Of a stretch of DNA of 14,968 nucleotides, positions 7,877 to 14,859 are shown piece after piece. Each line of letters starts with the position of its first letter. The stretch's first letter is position 1. The translations under genes and the position numbers were made by a program. Source of the stretch: Mariprofundus sp. (GTDB taxonomy: Bacteria; Pseudomonadota; Zetaproteobacteria; Mariprofundales; Mariprofundaceae); NCBI GenBank assembly GCA_015485035.1, contig WFUI01000282.1, positions 1 to 14,968 of the forward strand. The letters are read 5' to 3'. The notes beneath the pieces were generated by a model. That model was not told the DNA's origin. It ran no database searches and was given only the letters and a program-made list of their open reading frames with translations.

Positions 7877-9378
7877 AGTAAACCTCTTTGTTTGATAACA
7901 GAAAGGAGACTTTCTCTGGCAAGTGGGGCAGCCAACGTCGCTCCAAAAAAGGATAACAACAAAATAATCAGTAAACTAACAAACATGCGAACAGGAGAAA
8001 TGTTATCCACAACAATCAACCGACCTGATACGGCCACAAGGAATGAAGCAAAAAAAGGAAGGCACAAATCCTGAAAGTACCACTTCCATTTCTCATCGGG
8101 AATAAGGCGCTGGTGCATGAACTGAATTCCTGCCAGCACATAGATGACATTTAGAATAAGCCAAACTGAGGCTGCGCCAATAATACCGAACTGTTGTGTC
8201 ATGATGATAAGAAACGGAAATAGCAGTAACAGCAATATAAGATTCAAAAGAAAAGCTAACTTTGTCCAAGCATAGGCAATCTGAAGGGCATACGGAAGGT
8301 TCATGGCAGCATTCAGTGCTGTTCCGATAATAAGAATGCTCAAAATTCGATGTGTATGGCCAGCTATGATTTCATCTTGGGTCCACAAGAGAAGAACTTC
8401 AAATGAAAACAGTGCAATTGTTATTGCTACAGGAAAAACCATGACTGCCATTAACTGGCAGCCCTGATGGTAACAAAGGACAAGCTCTTTATTATTGCCC
8501 GCCGCAACTAGCTGTGTGAGTTTAGGGGTAAATGCAGTCACAATCGGATTGATAATAAAGAAAAGAGACATTGCTACCACACTTGCCAATGTATAATAGC
8601 CAAATACATCAAGAGGCAACATCCTGCTTAATACAACTTTATCTATCTGCATTAACAAAATAGATACAAGCACAATTCCACTCATACCAGCAGCAAAGCG
8701 CCATAACCGCTGTAGGACGGCATTGCTGAAAACTGGCTTATTAGGGGATGTTGGTACACTTTTCCATAAAGCAAATGCCATCACGCAAGTGCCAATAACA
8801 CTAACTCCTGCTTGCCAGAGAAAAAATGTTGTAATATCTGGCGACAACAACCACAAAACAAGAACTGCCCCACCATTTCTCATGGTTTCTATAGCAGCTC
8901 TTACAATATTCATCAAAACCTGACTCTGTAATCCCACCAAGCCACCGCTATAAAACCCAAAAGGCATACGAACAGCTATTACAAAACCCATCAACATCAC
9001 AGCATCTGTAAGCTGATCTGTAGAAAGCGCTTCAGCTTGTAGCCACTCATCCGCCACCCAGCCTGACAGGGCCATTGTCCCAAGAAATATTGCGACAGAG
9101 ATGCCCAAATACACAATTTCCAGCGTGCGTACCAGAGACCGCATACGGTCAGAAGAATCAGCTTCAACAGACAGACGGGCAAGCTCTCTTGAAACTGTTG
9201 CAGTTAGCCCAAGATCCAGTAAAAACATAACAGCCTGTAGAGTCATATAAAAGCCGACTAAGCCATATGACTCTATGCCTAAGAAGTGGATATAAAGCGG
9301 GATAAAGGCGAATGACATCAAAGCCACCCACCCACTTCCAATCAGGTTGGCAAAAAGATTTTTTCTGACTAAAGACAC
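7873..9378 (-). CDS. wzx: O-antigen repeat-unit flippase (Wzx, MOP superfamily)
   Basis: A 501-residue integral membrane protein with about 14 hydrophobic segments spread over its whole length, the pattern of Wzx/polysaccharide-transporter flippases. The first segment follows the short N-terminus MSLVRKNLFANLIGSGW, which is typical of the family. Wzx moves the undecaprenyl-diphosphate-linked repeat unit from the inner to the outer face of the cytoplasmic membrane. The start is GTG at 9378, nine bases after the stop of the CmcI-like gene, and no strong Shine-Dalgarno is visible, so reinitiation or coupling is likely. It shares GTGA with the next gene. Its presence argues for Wzx/Wzy-dependent export and against an ABC-transporter route; no Wzm/Wzt genes are seen. 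The gene symbol rests on architecture and context, since Wzx sequences diverge strongly. Confidence 0.9.
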   Translation of the reverse strand: MSLVRKNLFANLIGSGWVALMSFAFIPLYIHFLGIESYGLVGFYMTLQAVMFLLDLGLTATVSRELARLSVEADSSDRMRSLVRTLEIVYLGISVAIFLGTMALSGWVADEWLQAEALSTDQLTDAVMLMGFVIAVRMPFGFYSGGLVGLQSQVLMNIVRAAIETMRNGGAVLVLWLLSPDITTFFLWQAGVSVIGTCVMAFALWKSVPTSPNKPVFSNAVLQRLWRFAAGMSGIVLVSILLMQIDKVVLSRMLPLDVFGYYTLASVVAMSLFFIINPIVTAFTPKLTQLVAAGNNKELVLCYHQGCQLMAVMVFPVAITIALFSFEVLLLWTQDEIIAGHTHRILSILIIGTALNAAMNLPYALQIAYAWTKLAFLLNLILLLLLFPFLIIMTQQFGIIGAASVWLILNVIYVLAGIQFMHQRLIPDEKWKWYFQDLCLPFFASFLVAVSGRLIVVDNISPVRMFVSLLIILLLSFFGATLAAPLARESLLSVIKQRGLL

Positions 9379-9387
9379 CCGAAAAAA

Positions 9388-10152
9388 TTATTCCCTACGC
9401 AGCCATGCCCCCGGCCAATGGGTGATGTTTTTTGATAAGCCGCTTTCATTGAATGGCCATGCTGGCTGCTCAATGGCAAACTCTGGATGAGCTTCCGCAA
9501 ATTCTTCAGCTGCCGCCGTCGGATGATTCCATATCCAATCAGCTTCACCTCTAGGAGCATTATAAAGATCTTTCATGCTACCATCTGTAGCAACAATATA
9601 TGAATCCTTCGTCACAAGATCATGATACGCTTCAAGCTCATCCGCCACATGCTGTTTAGTGTGATTAGAATCAAGAATGACAAGTACGGTTTCACCTGGT
9701 TTAATCAACGCCTTAACCTGCCCTACAATATCTGAATCAATCGAGCTCCCCTCAATCATGGTAATGAGATCAAACATCTCATGCTCCTCAACTGCCTTAC
9801 GGTTATGAGGACGAATCTCAATATCAACACCGATAACCCTCCCTTTACCCATAGCCTTACAGAGGCTGGCGTAGTAAATTAATGAACCGCCATGGGCAAT
9901 ACCTGTTTCAACGATTACATCAGGCTTGACCCTATAGATTACCTCCTGCGTGCGTACCATGTCTTCTGGCAGCTGAATGATCGGCCGCCCCATCCAGCTG
10001 AAGGTATATACATATCTCTGATTCCACCCCACTTTTGCCCATTGGCCGGAAATAATTTCAAATGCTTCATCTGAAAATAGATCCAGTGTCGTCTGCACTT
10101 CATTGTCATCGACAGAAAGTTGCTCCAGATCAGTATCTATTGTTATTTTCAT
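9388..10152 (-). CDS. CmcI-family (cephalosporin hydroxylase-like) SAM methyltransferase
   Basis: A 254-residue protein of the CmcI/rhamnosyl O-methyltransferase family (Pfam CmcI type). After a variable N-terminus it has WNQRYVYTFSWMGRPIIQLPED at about 43-64, the SAM-binding loop VETGIAHGGSLIYYASL at 81-97, the acidic VIGVDIEIRPHNR at 106-118, a likely metal-site motif LDSNHTKQHV at 160-169, and TDGSMKD at 189-195. Despite the database name, relatives in surface-polysaccharide loci are thought to be metal-dependent O-methyltransferases. The position between the sugar module and the flippase suggests methylation of a sugar hydroxyl, on the nucleotide sugar or on the lipid-linked repeat; this is inference. 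The ATG at 10152 follows GGGGGGAT at short spacing and lies 15 bases after the previous stop. Confidence 0.85.
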   Translation of the reverse strand: MKITIDTDLEQLSVDDNEVQTTLDLFSDEAFEIISGQWAKVGWNQRYVYTFSWMGRPIIQLPEDMVRTQEVIYRVKPDVIVETGIAHGGSLIYYASLCKAMGKGRVIGVDIEIRPHNRKAVEEHEMFDLITMIEGSSIDSDIVGQVKALIKPGETVLVILDSNHTKQHVADELEAYHDLVTKDSYIVATDGSMKDLYNAPRGEADWIWNHPTAAAEEFAEAHPEFAIEQPAWPFNESGLSKNITHWPGAWLRRE

Positions 10153-10167
10153 CTATCCCCCCGGTCT

Positions 10168-11091
10168 TTAACTTGTCTTTAAGCGTGAATTAGCATTGCT
10201 TTTCCACCATTCAATCGTTTCGGCCAAGCCTTCCTCCGGCGAATGCGATGGCCTCCAGCCCAGTTCGTCACGCAAGCGTGCGATATCCGCCGTTAATACA
10301 GCAGGGTCGCTTTGGCAATTCGGCAAAGCGCCGAATTCAATCCGGCCATCTCCCTTGATCTGGCGCATGACCTTTTCACCGATCTCTCTCAGCGTGCATG
10401 ACTCACCGGACGCGATATTGAAAGCACCTGTTAGATCGCTTGCCAGTAAGGCAACAAAGGCGGAAGCCACATCTTCGACATGCATAAAATCTCGCAGCTG
10501 GGTTCCGTCTGAACATGGCACTTTTTCCTGCCGCAACATTCCGTTGATGACAGTCGGCACAAAACGGCTGGCCGCTTCACCCGATCCATAGAGAAAGAAA
10601 ATACGCCCCCAAGCAAAACTGATATTACTTTGTGCACAATATGCTTGCGCAATCTGATGCAGGGCATGCTTGCTGGTTCCATACAGGCTGGCCGGGAGGC
10701 ATTCCGTGCTCTGCTCAAAACAGTGGCCCTTACTCCAATCATATTCCGCGCAACTTCCAGCCATGAGTACGCGCTTTCCGCCTAGGCCGACAAAGCATTT
10801 GAGGAGATTCAGGCTACACGCAACCCACTGCAGATTCTCGGCGGCATGCCAGAATTTGCCATGCTCAGTATACCAAGCCAGATGTAATAGGTGCGTGACT
10901 TGCAAATTGTGAAGCAAGGTGTCAACAGCGCTGTGATCCATTAAATCAACCTTGTGCCAGCTTACCCCCTCAACTTGGGCGGCTTCACCCAGCCAGTTCA
11001 GGGCATGAACCTCAAACCCCGCATTGACCAACAGAGGCAATGTATGGCATCCGATAAAGCCGTTCGCACCACTTACGATAACCCGTTTCAT
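10168..11091 (-). CDS. SDR-family NAD(P)-dependent sugar 4-ketoreductase/epimerase
   Basis: A 307-residue extended short-chain dehydrogenase. The cofactor motif GANGFIG is at 8-14, the active-site serine region is MAGSCAEYDW at 110-119 (Ser113), and the catalytic pair is in YGTSK (Tyr137, Lys141). LRDFMHVEDVASAF near 203-216 and a C-terminal LGWRPSHSPEEGL are family-typical. The pattern matches nucleotide-sugar reductases such as CDP-abequose/paratose synthases and dTDP-6-deoxytalose-type enzymes. As the last gene of the CDP-glucose module it is the best candidate for the final C4-keto reduction. The ATG at 11091 overlaps the RfbC-like stop as ATGA. Stereochemistry cannot be predicted from sequence. 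Line-sampled G+C near 58% matches the module and differs from the transferases downstream. Confidence 0.87.
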   Translation of the reverse strand: MKRVIVSGANGFIGCHTLPLLVNAGFEVHALNWLGEAAQVEGVSWHKVDLMDHSAVDTLLHNLQVTHLLHLAWYTEHGKFWHAAENLQWVACSLNLLKCFVGLGGKRVLMAGSCAEYDWSKGHCFEQSTECLPASLYGTSKHALHQIAQAYCAQSNISFAWGRIFFLYGSGEAASRFVPTVINGMLRQEKVPCSDGTQLRDFMHVEDVASAFVALLASDLTGAFNIASGESCTLREIGEKVMRQIKGDGRIEFGALPNCQSDPAVLTADIARLRDELGWRPSHSPEEGLAETIEWWKSNANSRLKTS

Positions 11092-11618
11092 ATCACGAAA
11101 TCCGGATAAGACTGATCCTTCTCAGAGATACACTGCGGTTGAGCCGGCCAGCTGATGCCAATGGCCGGAGCATCCCAGCGAATGCCTGCAGTGCTGCCGG
11201 GAACAAACCAGGACGACATCTGATAAAAAACCTCAGTATCATCTGCCAATGTTATAAAACCATGGGCGAATCCTTTTGGAATGTACACAGCACGTCTATT
11301 TGCTTCGTTCAACTCTACACCTTGCCAACGCCTGAAAGTGGCAGAATCCAGGCGTAGATCAATAATGACATCATAAATTGCGCCACGTACACAACGCACC
11401 AACTTGGCCTCTTCATGAGGAGGAAGCTGAAAATGCATACCCCGCAACGTCCCCTTCTTCCTGTTATAGGAGATATTGCACTGCACCAGATCCGGGTTCA
11501 GTCCGTGAGCCTCAAACTCTTTCTGACACCAACTGCGCGCAAAAAAGCCGCGTTCATCTTCAATACGTTCAGGATCAATGATATAGGCCCCCGGCAGCTT
11601 TGTTTCTGTAAAAATCAA
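11088..11618 (-). CDS. rfbC: RmlC-family cupin epimerase (dTDP-4-dehydrorhamnose 3,5-epimerase-like), TTG start
   Basis: A 176-residue cupin of the RmlC family. IEDERGFFARSW (19-30), LRGMHFQ with the catalytic His62, AKLVRCVRGAIYDVIIDLR (71-89), YIPKGFAHGF (112-121) and Tyr132 in VFYQMSSWFVP are all family hallmarks. Length is normal. The second tyrosine usually found six residues after Tyr132 (the FY/YY before Pro) is Phe138 here. The start is TTG at 11618 in a TTGA overlap with the methyltransferase stop: the frame has a stop immediately upstream and no ATG until the catalytic histidine region, and the MIFTETKLPGAY-like N-terminus fits the family. In this setting it probably epimerises a CDP-4-keto-6-deoxyhexose. 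C5 is likely, because a C3-methylated intermediate has no exchangeable hydrogen at C3. Confidence 0.93.
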   Translation of the reverse strand: MIFTETKLPGAYIIDPERIEDERGFFARSWCQKEFEAHGLNPDLVQCNISYNRKKGTLRGMHFQLPPHEEAKLVRCVRGAIYDVIIDLRLDSATFRRWQGVELNEANRRAVYIPKGFAHGFITLADDTEVFYQMSSWFVPGSTAGIRWDAPAIGISWPAQPQCISEKDQSYPDFVI

Positions 11619-12850
11619 TCAATAACCTCAACATGTGGAATTGGCAGCACAAATTTCGCCCCCCACTCCCTTGCATAGGAAAGCTGCCCTATCAACTCAT
11701 CCTTTAAATTCCATGGCAGGATGAGTATGTAGTCTGGTTTTGTCTCTGCGATGCGATCTTGGTGATAGACCGGAATATGGGTGCCCGGCAAGTATGTTCC
11801 CTGTTTATGCGGACTGCGATCTACAGTGTAGTCAAGATAATCACCGCGCACGCCGCAATAATTGAGCAGGGTATTGCCTTTGGCTGGTGCGCCGTATCCG
11901 GCAATGGACTTGCCTTCGCGTTTGGCCCGGATGAGAAACTCCAGCAAGCCTCGCTTGGTTTCTCGCACCTGCTCGGCAAATGCGCTATAGATCTCAGGCG
12001 CATTGAGCCCCGCTTCTATCTCTTTGTTCTTTACCGCCATTACCGCATTGGTAACCGCTTTTGTATCGTCCAGGGTATGCCTGGCATATATACGCAGAGA
12101 ACCACCGTGCGTAGGCAATTCCTCAACATCGAACAGCGTCAGGCCATGTGCTGCAAACACTTTTTCAACCGTAATAAATGAAAGATAGGAGAAATGTTCA
12201 TGATAGATGGTGTCAAACTGGTTGTTACGAATCAGCTGCAACAGGTGCGGGAACTCCATGGTGATCACGCCATCACCTTTAAGCAGTATCTTCATGCCGC
12301 CGACGAAATCATTCAAATCAGGTACATGTGCCAGTACGTTATTACCCAACAGTAGATCGGCATATTTGCCTTCGCCAGCTAACTCAGTTGCCGTATCTAC
12401 ACCGAAGAATTTTTCCAGTGTGGGCACATTCTTTTTTTGCGCTGCAGCAGCCGTATTCGCTGTTGGCTCTATACCTAACACAGGTATGCCTTTCTCAACA
12501 AAATACTGCAACAGATAACCATCATTACTGGCAATCTCAACTACATAGTTGTTGCCATCCAGCTGCCAGCGCCCAGTCACCTTTTCCACATAAGCTTTGG
12601 CATGCGCCAGCCAGCTATCTGAGTAGGATGAGAAATAGGCGTACTGATCGTCAAAGATATGATCCGGCGCCTCGAATGACTCAAGTTGCACCAACCAGCA
12701 GGCATGGCAGACATAGGCATGCAGCGGGTAGAAGCGCTCCATCTGACCCATCTGCTCAGACCGGATGTTGGCGTTCGATAGAGGCGACATGCCCAGATCG
12801 CAAAGACTCTGCGTCAGTGGTGCTTCGCAAAAACGACAATGTAAACTCAT
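11615..12850 (-). CDS. Sugar C-methyltransferase, TylC3/NovU type
   Basis: A 411-residue three-domain C-methyltransferase. The N-terminal zinc-binding domain has CRFC (Cys5, Cys8) and CHAC (Cys48, Cys51). The SAM-binding domain has VVEIASNDGYLLQYF at about 103-117. The active-site motif YHEHFSYLS begins at residue 216, with the His-Glu-His assigned to catalysis in relatives. The C-terminal domain has IAGYGAPAKGNTLLNY near 316-331 and DYTVDRSPHKQGTYLPGTHIPV. Characterised relatives add a methyl group to C3 of 4-keto-6-deoxy NDP-sugars. The frame is open a further 32 codons upstream, but ATG at 12850 is chosen: it makes an ATGA overlap with rfbG and begins MSLHCRFC as expected. The CDP-glucose enzymes beside it imply a CDP-sugar substrate, while most studied relatives use dTDP-sugars. 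Confidence 0.92.
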   Translation of the reverse strand: MSLHCRFCEAPLTQSLCDLGMSPLSNANIRSEQMGQMERFYPLHAYVCHACWLVQLESFEAPDHIFDDQYAYFSSYSDSWLAHAKAYVEKVTGRWQLDGNNYVVEIASNDGYLLQYFVEKGIPVLGIEPTANTAAAAQKKNVPTLEKFFGVDTATELAGEGKYADLLLGNNVLAHVPDLNDFVGGMKILLKGDGVITMEFPHLLQLIRNNQFDTIYHEHFSYLSFITVEKVFAAHGLTLFDVEELPTHGGSLRIYARHTLDDTKAVTNAVMAVKNKEIEAGLNAPEIYSAFAEQVRETKRGLLEFLIRAKREGKSIAGYGAPAKGNTLLNYCGVRGDYLDYTVDRSPHKQGTYLPGTHIPVYHQDRIAETKPDYILILPWNLKDELIGQLSYAREWGAKFVLPIPHVEVID

Positions 12851-13911
12851 GTTGCGACCATTTTCTGAAATTCTTCCAACTGCTGCTGTGAAAGCAACGC
12901 CACATCCTCTCCGCCATAGAAACTTCGATACCAGTCTGCAATCCATTGTAGTGCAAGCTCAAGATCGACAACCGGCCGCCAATCCAATTCACGCCTAGCC
13001 TTACTGCAATTTAGCCGCAAGGTATGTGCTTCATGCAGTTGCTCGGCATCACATTCAATGCTCCAGTCTGCGTCTCCCCACCCTGCTACAAAATGCTTTA
13101 CGATCCATGCCACATCCTTTGCATCTATATCTTCCGGGCCAAAGTTCCACCCTTGTGCAAAGATTTGTGTATGTTTCTCCATTTTTTCTAACAGCAAGAG
13201 ATAGCCATGCAATGCTTCAAAAACATGTTGCCAGGGGCGTACCGCATCAGGATTGCGAATACATACACTTTCACCAGCCGTAAAGGCGCGAACCATATCA
13301 GGAATCAACCGATCTTTCGACCAGTCACCACCACCAATTACATTGCCCGCCCTGGCTGTTGCTACTGCCACCTGTTGATCCGTAGTAAAAAAACTCTGTC
13401 TGTAGGCGGAGACCACCAACTCTGCACAACCCTTACTATTTGAATAGGGATCAAAACCGCCCATCGGCTCATCTTCACTGTAACCCGCTTCACGTTCTTG
13501 ATTTTCGTAACATTTATCACTGGTAATTATCAGCACGCTACATGCTGAATCACAGTCACGTATTGCCTCCAATAAATAAACCGTACCCATTACATTTACT
13601 TCATAGGTTTCAACTGGATGACGGTAGGAATCACGCACCAAAGCCTGTGCAGCCATATGCACTACCACTTCTGGTTTTGCCTCCTTCATGGCATTTGCTA
13701 GCCCTTTACGATCACGCACATCGCCAATGATCGAGCACATGCCATCACTCACGCAGGCTGCCGTAAAAAGAGAGGGGGTAGTTGCTGGCTCCAATGCATA
13801 GCCGGTCACCTCAGCTCCAAGTTTTTTCAACCACAAGCAAAGCCAGCCACCTTTAAACCCAGTATGCCCAGTTACAAAAACTCGCCTGCCTTTCCAGTAT
13901 GATTGGTTCAC
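12847..13911 (-). CDS. rfbG: CDP-glucose 4,6-dehydratase
   Basis: A 354-residue extended SDR that converts CDP-D-glucose to CDP-4-keto-6-deoxy-D-glucose with bound NAD. VFVTGHTGFKGGWL at 11-24 carries the cofactor motif. HMAAQALVRDSY follows, then TSDKCYEN from residue 130 with the active-site Thr/Ser-Asp-Lys, and the catalytic YSNSK (Tyr156, Lys160). ARAGNVIGGGDW and RPWQHVFE are diagnostic of this dehydratase subgroup. Although an ATG at 13947 is in frame, I choose GTG at 13911: it forms a GTGA overlap with rfbF and yields the family-typical N-terminus MNQSYWKGRRVFVTG. The length agrees with RfbG/AscB (about 357). It supplies the keto-sugar on which the next three enzymes act. Also known as ddhB. 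Confidence 0.96.
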   Translation of the reverse strand: MNQSYWKGRRVFVTGHTGFKGGWLCLWLKKLGAEVTGYALEPATTPSLFTAACVSDGMCSIIGDVRDRKGLANAMKEAKPEVVVHMAAQALVRDSYRHPVETYEVNVMGTVYLLEAIRDCDSACSVLIITSDKCYENQEREAGYSEDEPMGGFDPYSNSKGCAELVVSAYRQSFFTTDQQVAVATARAGNVIGGGDWSKDRLIPDMVRAFTAGESVCIRNPDAVRPWQHVFEALHGYLLLLEKMEKHTQIFAQGWNFGPEDIDAKDVAWIVKHFVAGWGDADWSIECDAEQLHEAHTLRLNCSKARRELDWRPVVDLELALQWIADWYRSFYGGEDVALLSQQQLEEFQKMVAT

Positions 13912-14678
13912 TCCCAAACCTTCCACGGGGCTTTGCCATTCCTCCACAACTCTTCAAGGTTGGTTCGATCACGAAGCGTATCCATCGGATGCCAAAAGCC
14001 TTCATGGAGGTATGCTGCCAACTCACCTTCATTAGCCAATCGCTGCAATGGCTCCGCCTCCCATGTGCTCGCATCACCTTTGATATAATCCAGTACTTTA
14101 GGGGACAACACAAAATAACCACCATTCACCCAGGAGCCATCACCCTGTGGCTTTTCTTCAAATGAGCTTATTTTATTGCCCGCAAGATCCAGCGAGCCAA
14201 AGCGACCAGGAGGCTGTACTGCTGTGACTGTTGCTAACGTTGCTTGACTCTCATGAAACGCAACCAATGCCTCCAGATCAACATTTGAAACCCCATCCCC
14301 ATAAGTAAAGCAAAAATCACCATCATCCAAATATTGAGAGATGCGTTTAAGACGCCCCCCCGTCATCGTTTGCTCTCCAGTATCCACCAAGGTAACCCTC
14401 CATGGCTCCGCTGTATTTTGATGTATTTCCATTGAGTTATCCTGCATATCAAATGTAACATCTGACATATGCAGGTAGTAATTAGCAAAGTATTCCTTAA
14501 CAAGGTAGCCTTTGTATCCTAGACAAATAATAAAATCATTGATGCCGTGGGTACTATAGGTTTTCATGATGTGCCAAAGGATTGGCTTGCCGCCAATTTC
14601 AATCATCGGCTTGGGTTTAAGGTGAGTCTCCTCACTTATTCTGGTGCCTAATCCACCAGCCAAAATTACCGCTTTCAT
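13908..14678 (-). CDS. rfbF: Glucose-1-phosphate cytidylyltransferase
   Basis: A 256-residue nucleotidyltransferase that makes CDP-glucose from CTP and alpha-D-glucose-1-phosphate, the committed step of CDP-sugar pathways. VILAGGLGTRISEETHLKPKPM at 4-25 is the signature of the CTP-using subgroup; YGDGVSNVD at 126-134 provides the metal-binding aspartate, and WVNGGYFVLSPKVLDYI follows. Length matches RfbF/DdhA/AscA (257). It is the first intact gene of the operon. The ATG at 14678 has a strong ribosome binding site (AAGGTGG) and a probable promoter just upstream. Its end overlaps rfbG as GTGA. Confidence 0.97.
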   Translation of the reverse strand: MKAVILAGGLGTRISEETHLKPKPMIEIGGKPILWHIMKTYSTHGINDFIICLGYKGYLVKEYFANYYLHMSDVTFDMQDNSMEIHQNTAEPWRVTLVDTGEQTMTGGRLKRISQYLDDGDFCFTYGDGVSNVDLEALVAFHESQATLATVTAVQPPGRFGSLDLAGNKISSFEEKPQGDGSWVNGGYFVLSPKVLDYIKGDASTWEAEPLQRLANEGELAAYLHEGFWHPMDTLRDRTNLEELWRNGKAPWKVWE

Positions 14679-14682
14679 ATCA

Positions 14683-14689
14683 CCACCTT
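14683..14689 (-). promoter_or_regulatory. Ribosome binding site of rfbF
   Basis: AAGGTGG on the minus strand, ending four bases before the ATG of rfbF (about seven bases from the AAGG core). It is the strongest initiation signal in the sugar module, whose four following genes use overlapping stop/start codons. Confidence 0.7.
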
Positions 14690-14709
14690 GTTCTTAGCCC
14701 ACATCGTTC

Positions 14710-14738
14710 ATTATAAAGCGTCATACCTCGCTCAGGAA
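14710..14738 (-). promoter_or_regulatory. Probable sigma-70-type promoter of the operon
   Basis: A perfect -10 hexamer TATAAT lies at 14710-14715 on the minus strand. Seventeen bases upstream, at 14733-14738, is TTCCTG, a poor -35 (only the first two bases match TTGACA). Transcription would start near 14703, giving a leader of about 25 bases with no room for a riboswitch. The -35 region overlaps the tandem 8-mers, so the promoter abuts the transposon-derived junction. The weak -35 could mean low activity or a need for an activator. No JUMPstart/ops element was found here. Confidence 0.45.
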
Positions 14739-14757
14739 AAGAGGAAAAGAGGAAAAG
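14734..14757. repeat. Three tandem 8-base repeats
   Basis: AGGAAAAG is repeated three times without interruption (14734-14741, 14742-14749, 14750-14757 on the plus strand), running straight into the GGGGTCAGAGCCCTTTTC motif. Because the unit resembles the left arm of the adjacent hairpin (GAAAAGGG), slippage expansion of the hairpin flank is a simple explanation. The array is too short and uniform to be a CRISPR. Confidence 0.8.
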
Positions 14758-14774
14758 GGGTCAGAGCCCTTTTC
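14752..14774. repeat. REP-like hairpin of the transposase-associated GGGGTCAGAG type
   Basis: An inverted repeat with arms GAAAAGGG and CCCTTTTC (8 bp) around a 7-base loop GTCAGAG. The embedded GGGGTCAGAGCCCTTTTC motif is, from my knowledge of proteobacterial genomes, commonly found beside REP-associated tyrosine transposase genes, which bind such palindromes. A piece of such a transposase gene lies 102 bases away. The hairpin with its short T-run could also weaken transcription crossing this point, but it is not a convincing intrinsic terminator. Confidence 0.6.
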
Positions 14775-14852
14775 AACATGGCTTTCCGCCGCAAGGTGCA
14801 TGACGGCATCGGGCTTGTATTCCCGGAATATACGCTCCATCGCCGCCCTGTC
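14775..14852 (-). pseudogene. rmlB: Internal fragment of rmlB (dTDP-glucose 4,6-dehydratase)
   Basis: Twenty-six in-frame codons on the minus strand match the internal region of RmlB around residues 60-85, including MERIF and the highly conserved [13 protein letters not shown]. In intact RmlB the next residues are DRSI; here the match stops after V (GTTGA is shared) and the frame reads into the GAAAAGGG hairpin arm, ending in unrelated sequence. On the other side it stops at the transposase boundary motif. There is no start, no cofactor-binding N-terminus and no catalytic YxxxK, so it is non-functional. It suggests that dTDP-rhamnose genes once bordered this locus or were carried in by recombination. 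Confidence 0.75.
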
Positions 14853-14859
14853 GCGGGAG

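Noticed and set aside
12328..12891. A 187-codon plus-strand open frame opposite the C-methyltransferase and rfbG genes
   Set aside because: It lies wholly antisense to two strongly supported genes, has low-complexity, Pro/Ser/His-rich translation without any recognisable domain, and has no credible ribosome binding site.
13911..13947. Upstream ATG start of rfbG giving 12 extra residues
   Set aside because: It would overlap rfbF by 40 bases and prepend residues absent from the family; the GTG at 13911 gives the typical N-terminus and a GTGA overlap.
14734..14757. Short direct repeats considered as a CRISPR remnant
   Set aside because: The units are 8 bases, contiguous and without spacers, and no cas gene is present.
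14679..14760. Possible JUMPstart/ops element (GGCGGTAG core) upstream of the operon
   Set aside because: No match to the ops core was seen in the leader or near the promoter on the transcribed strand.
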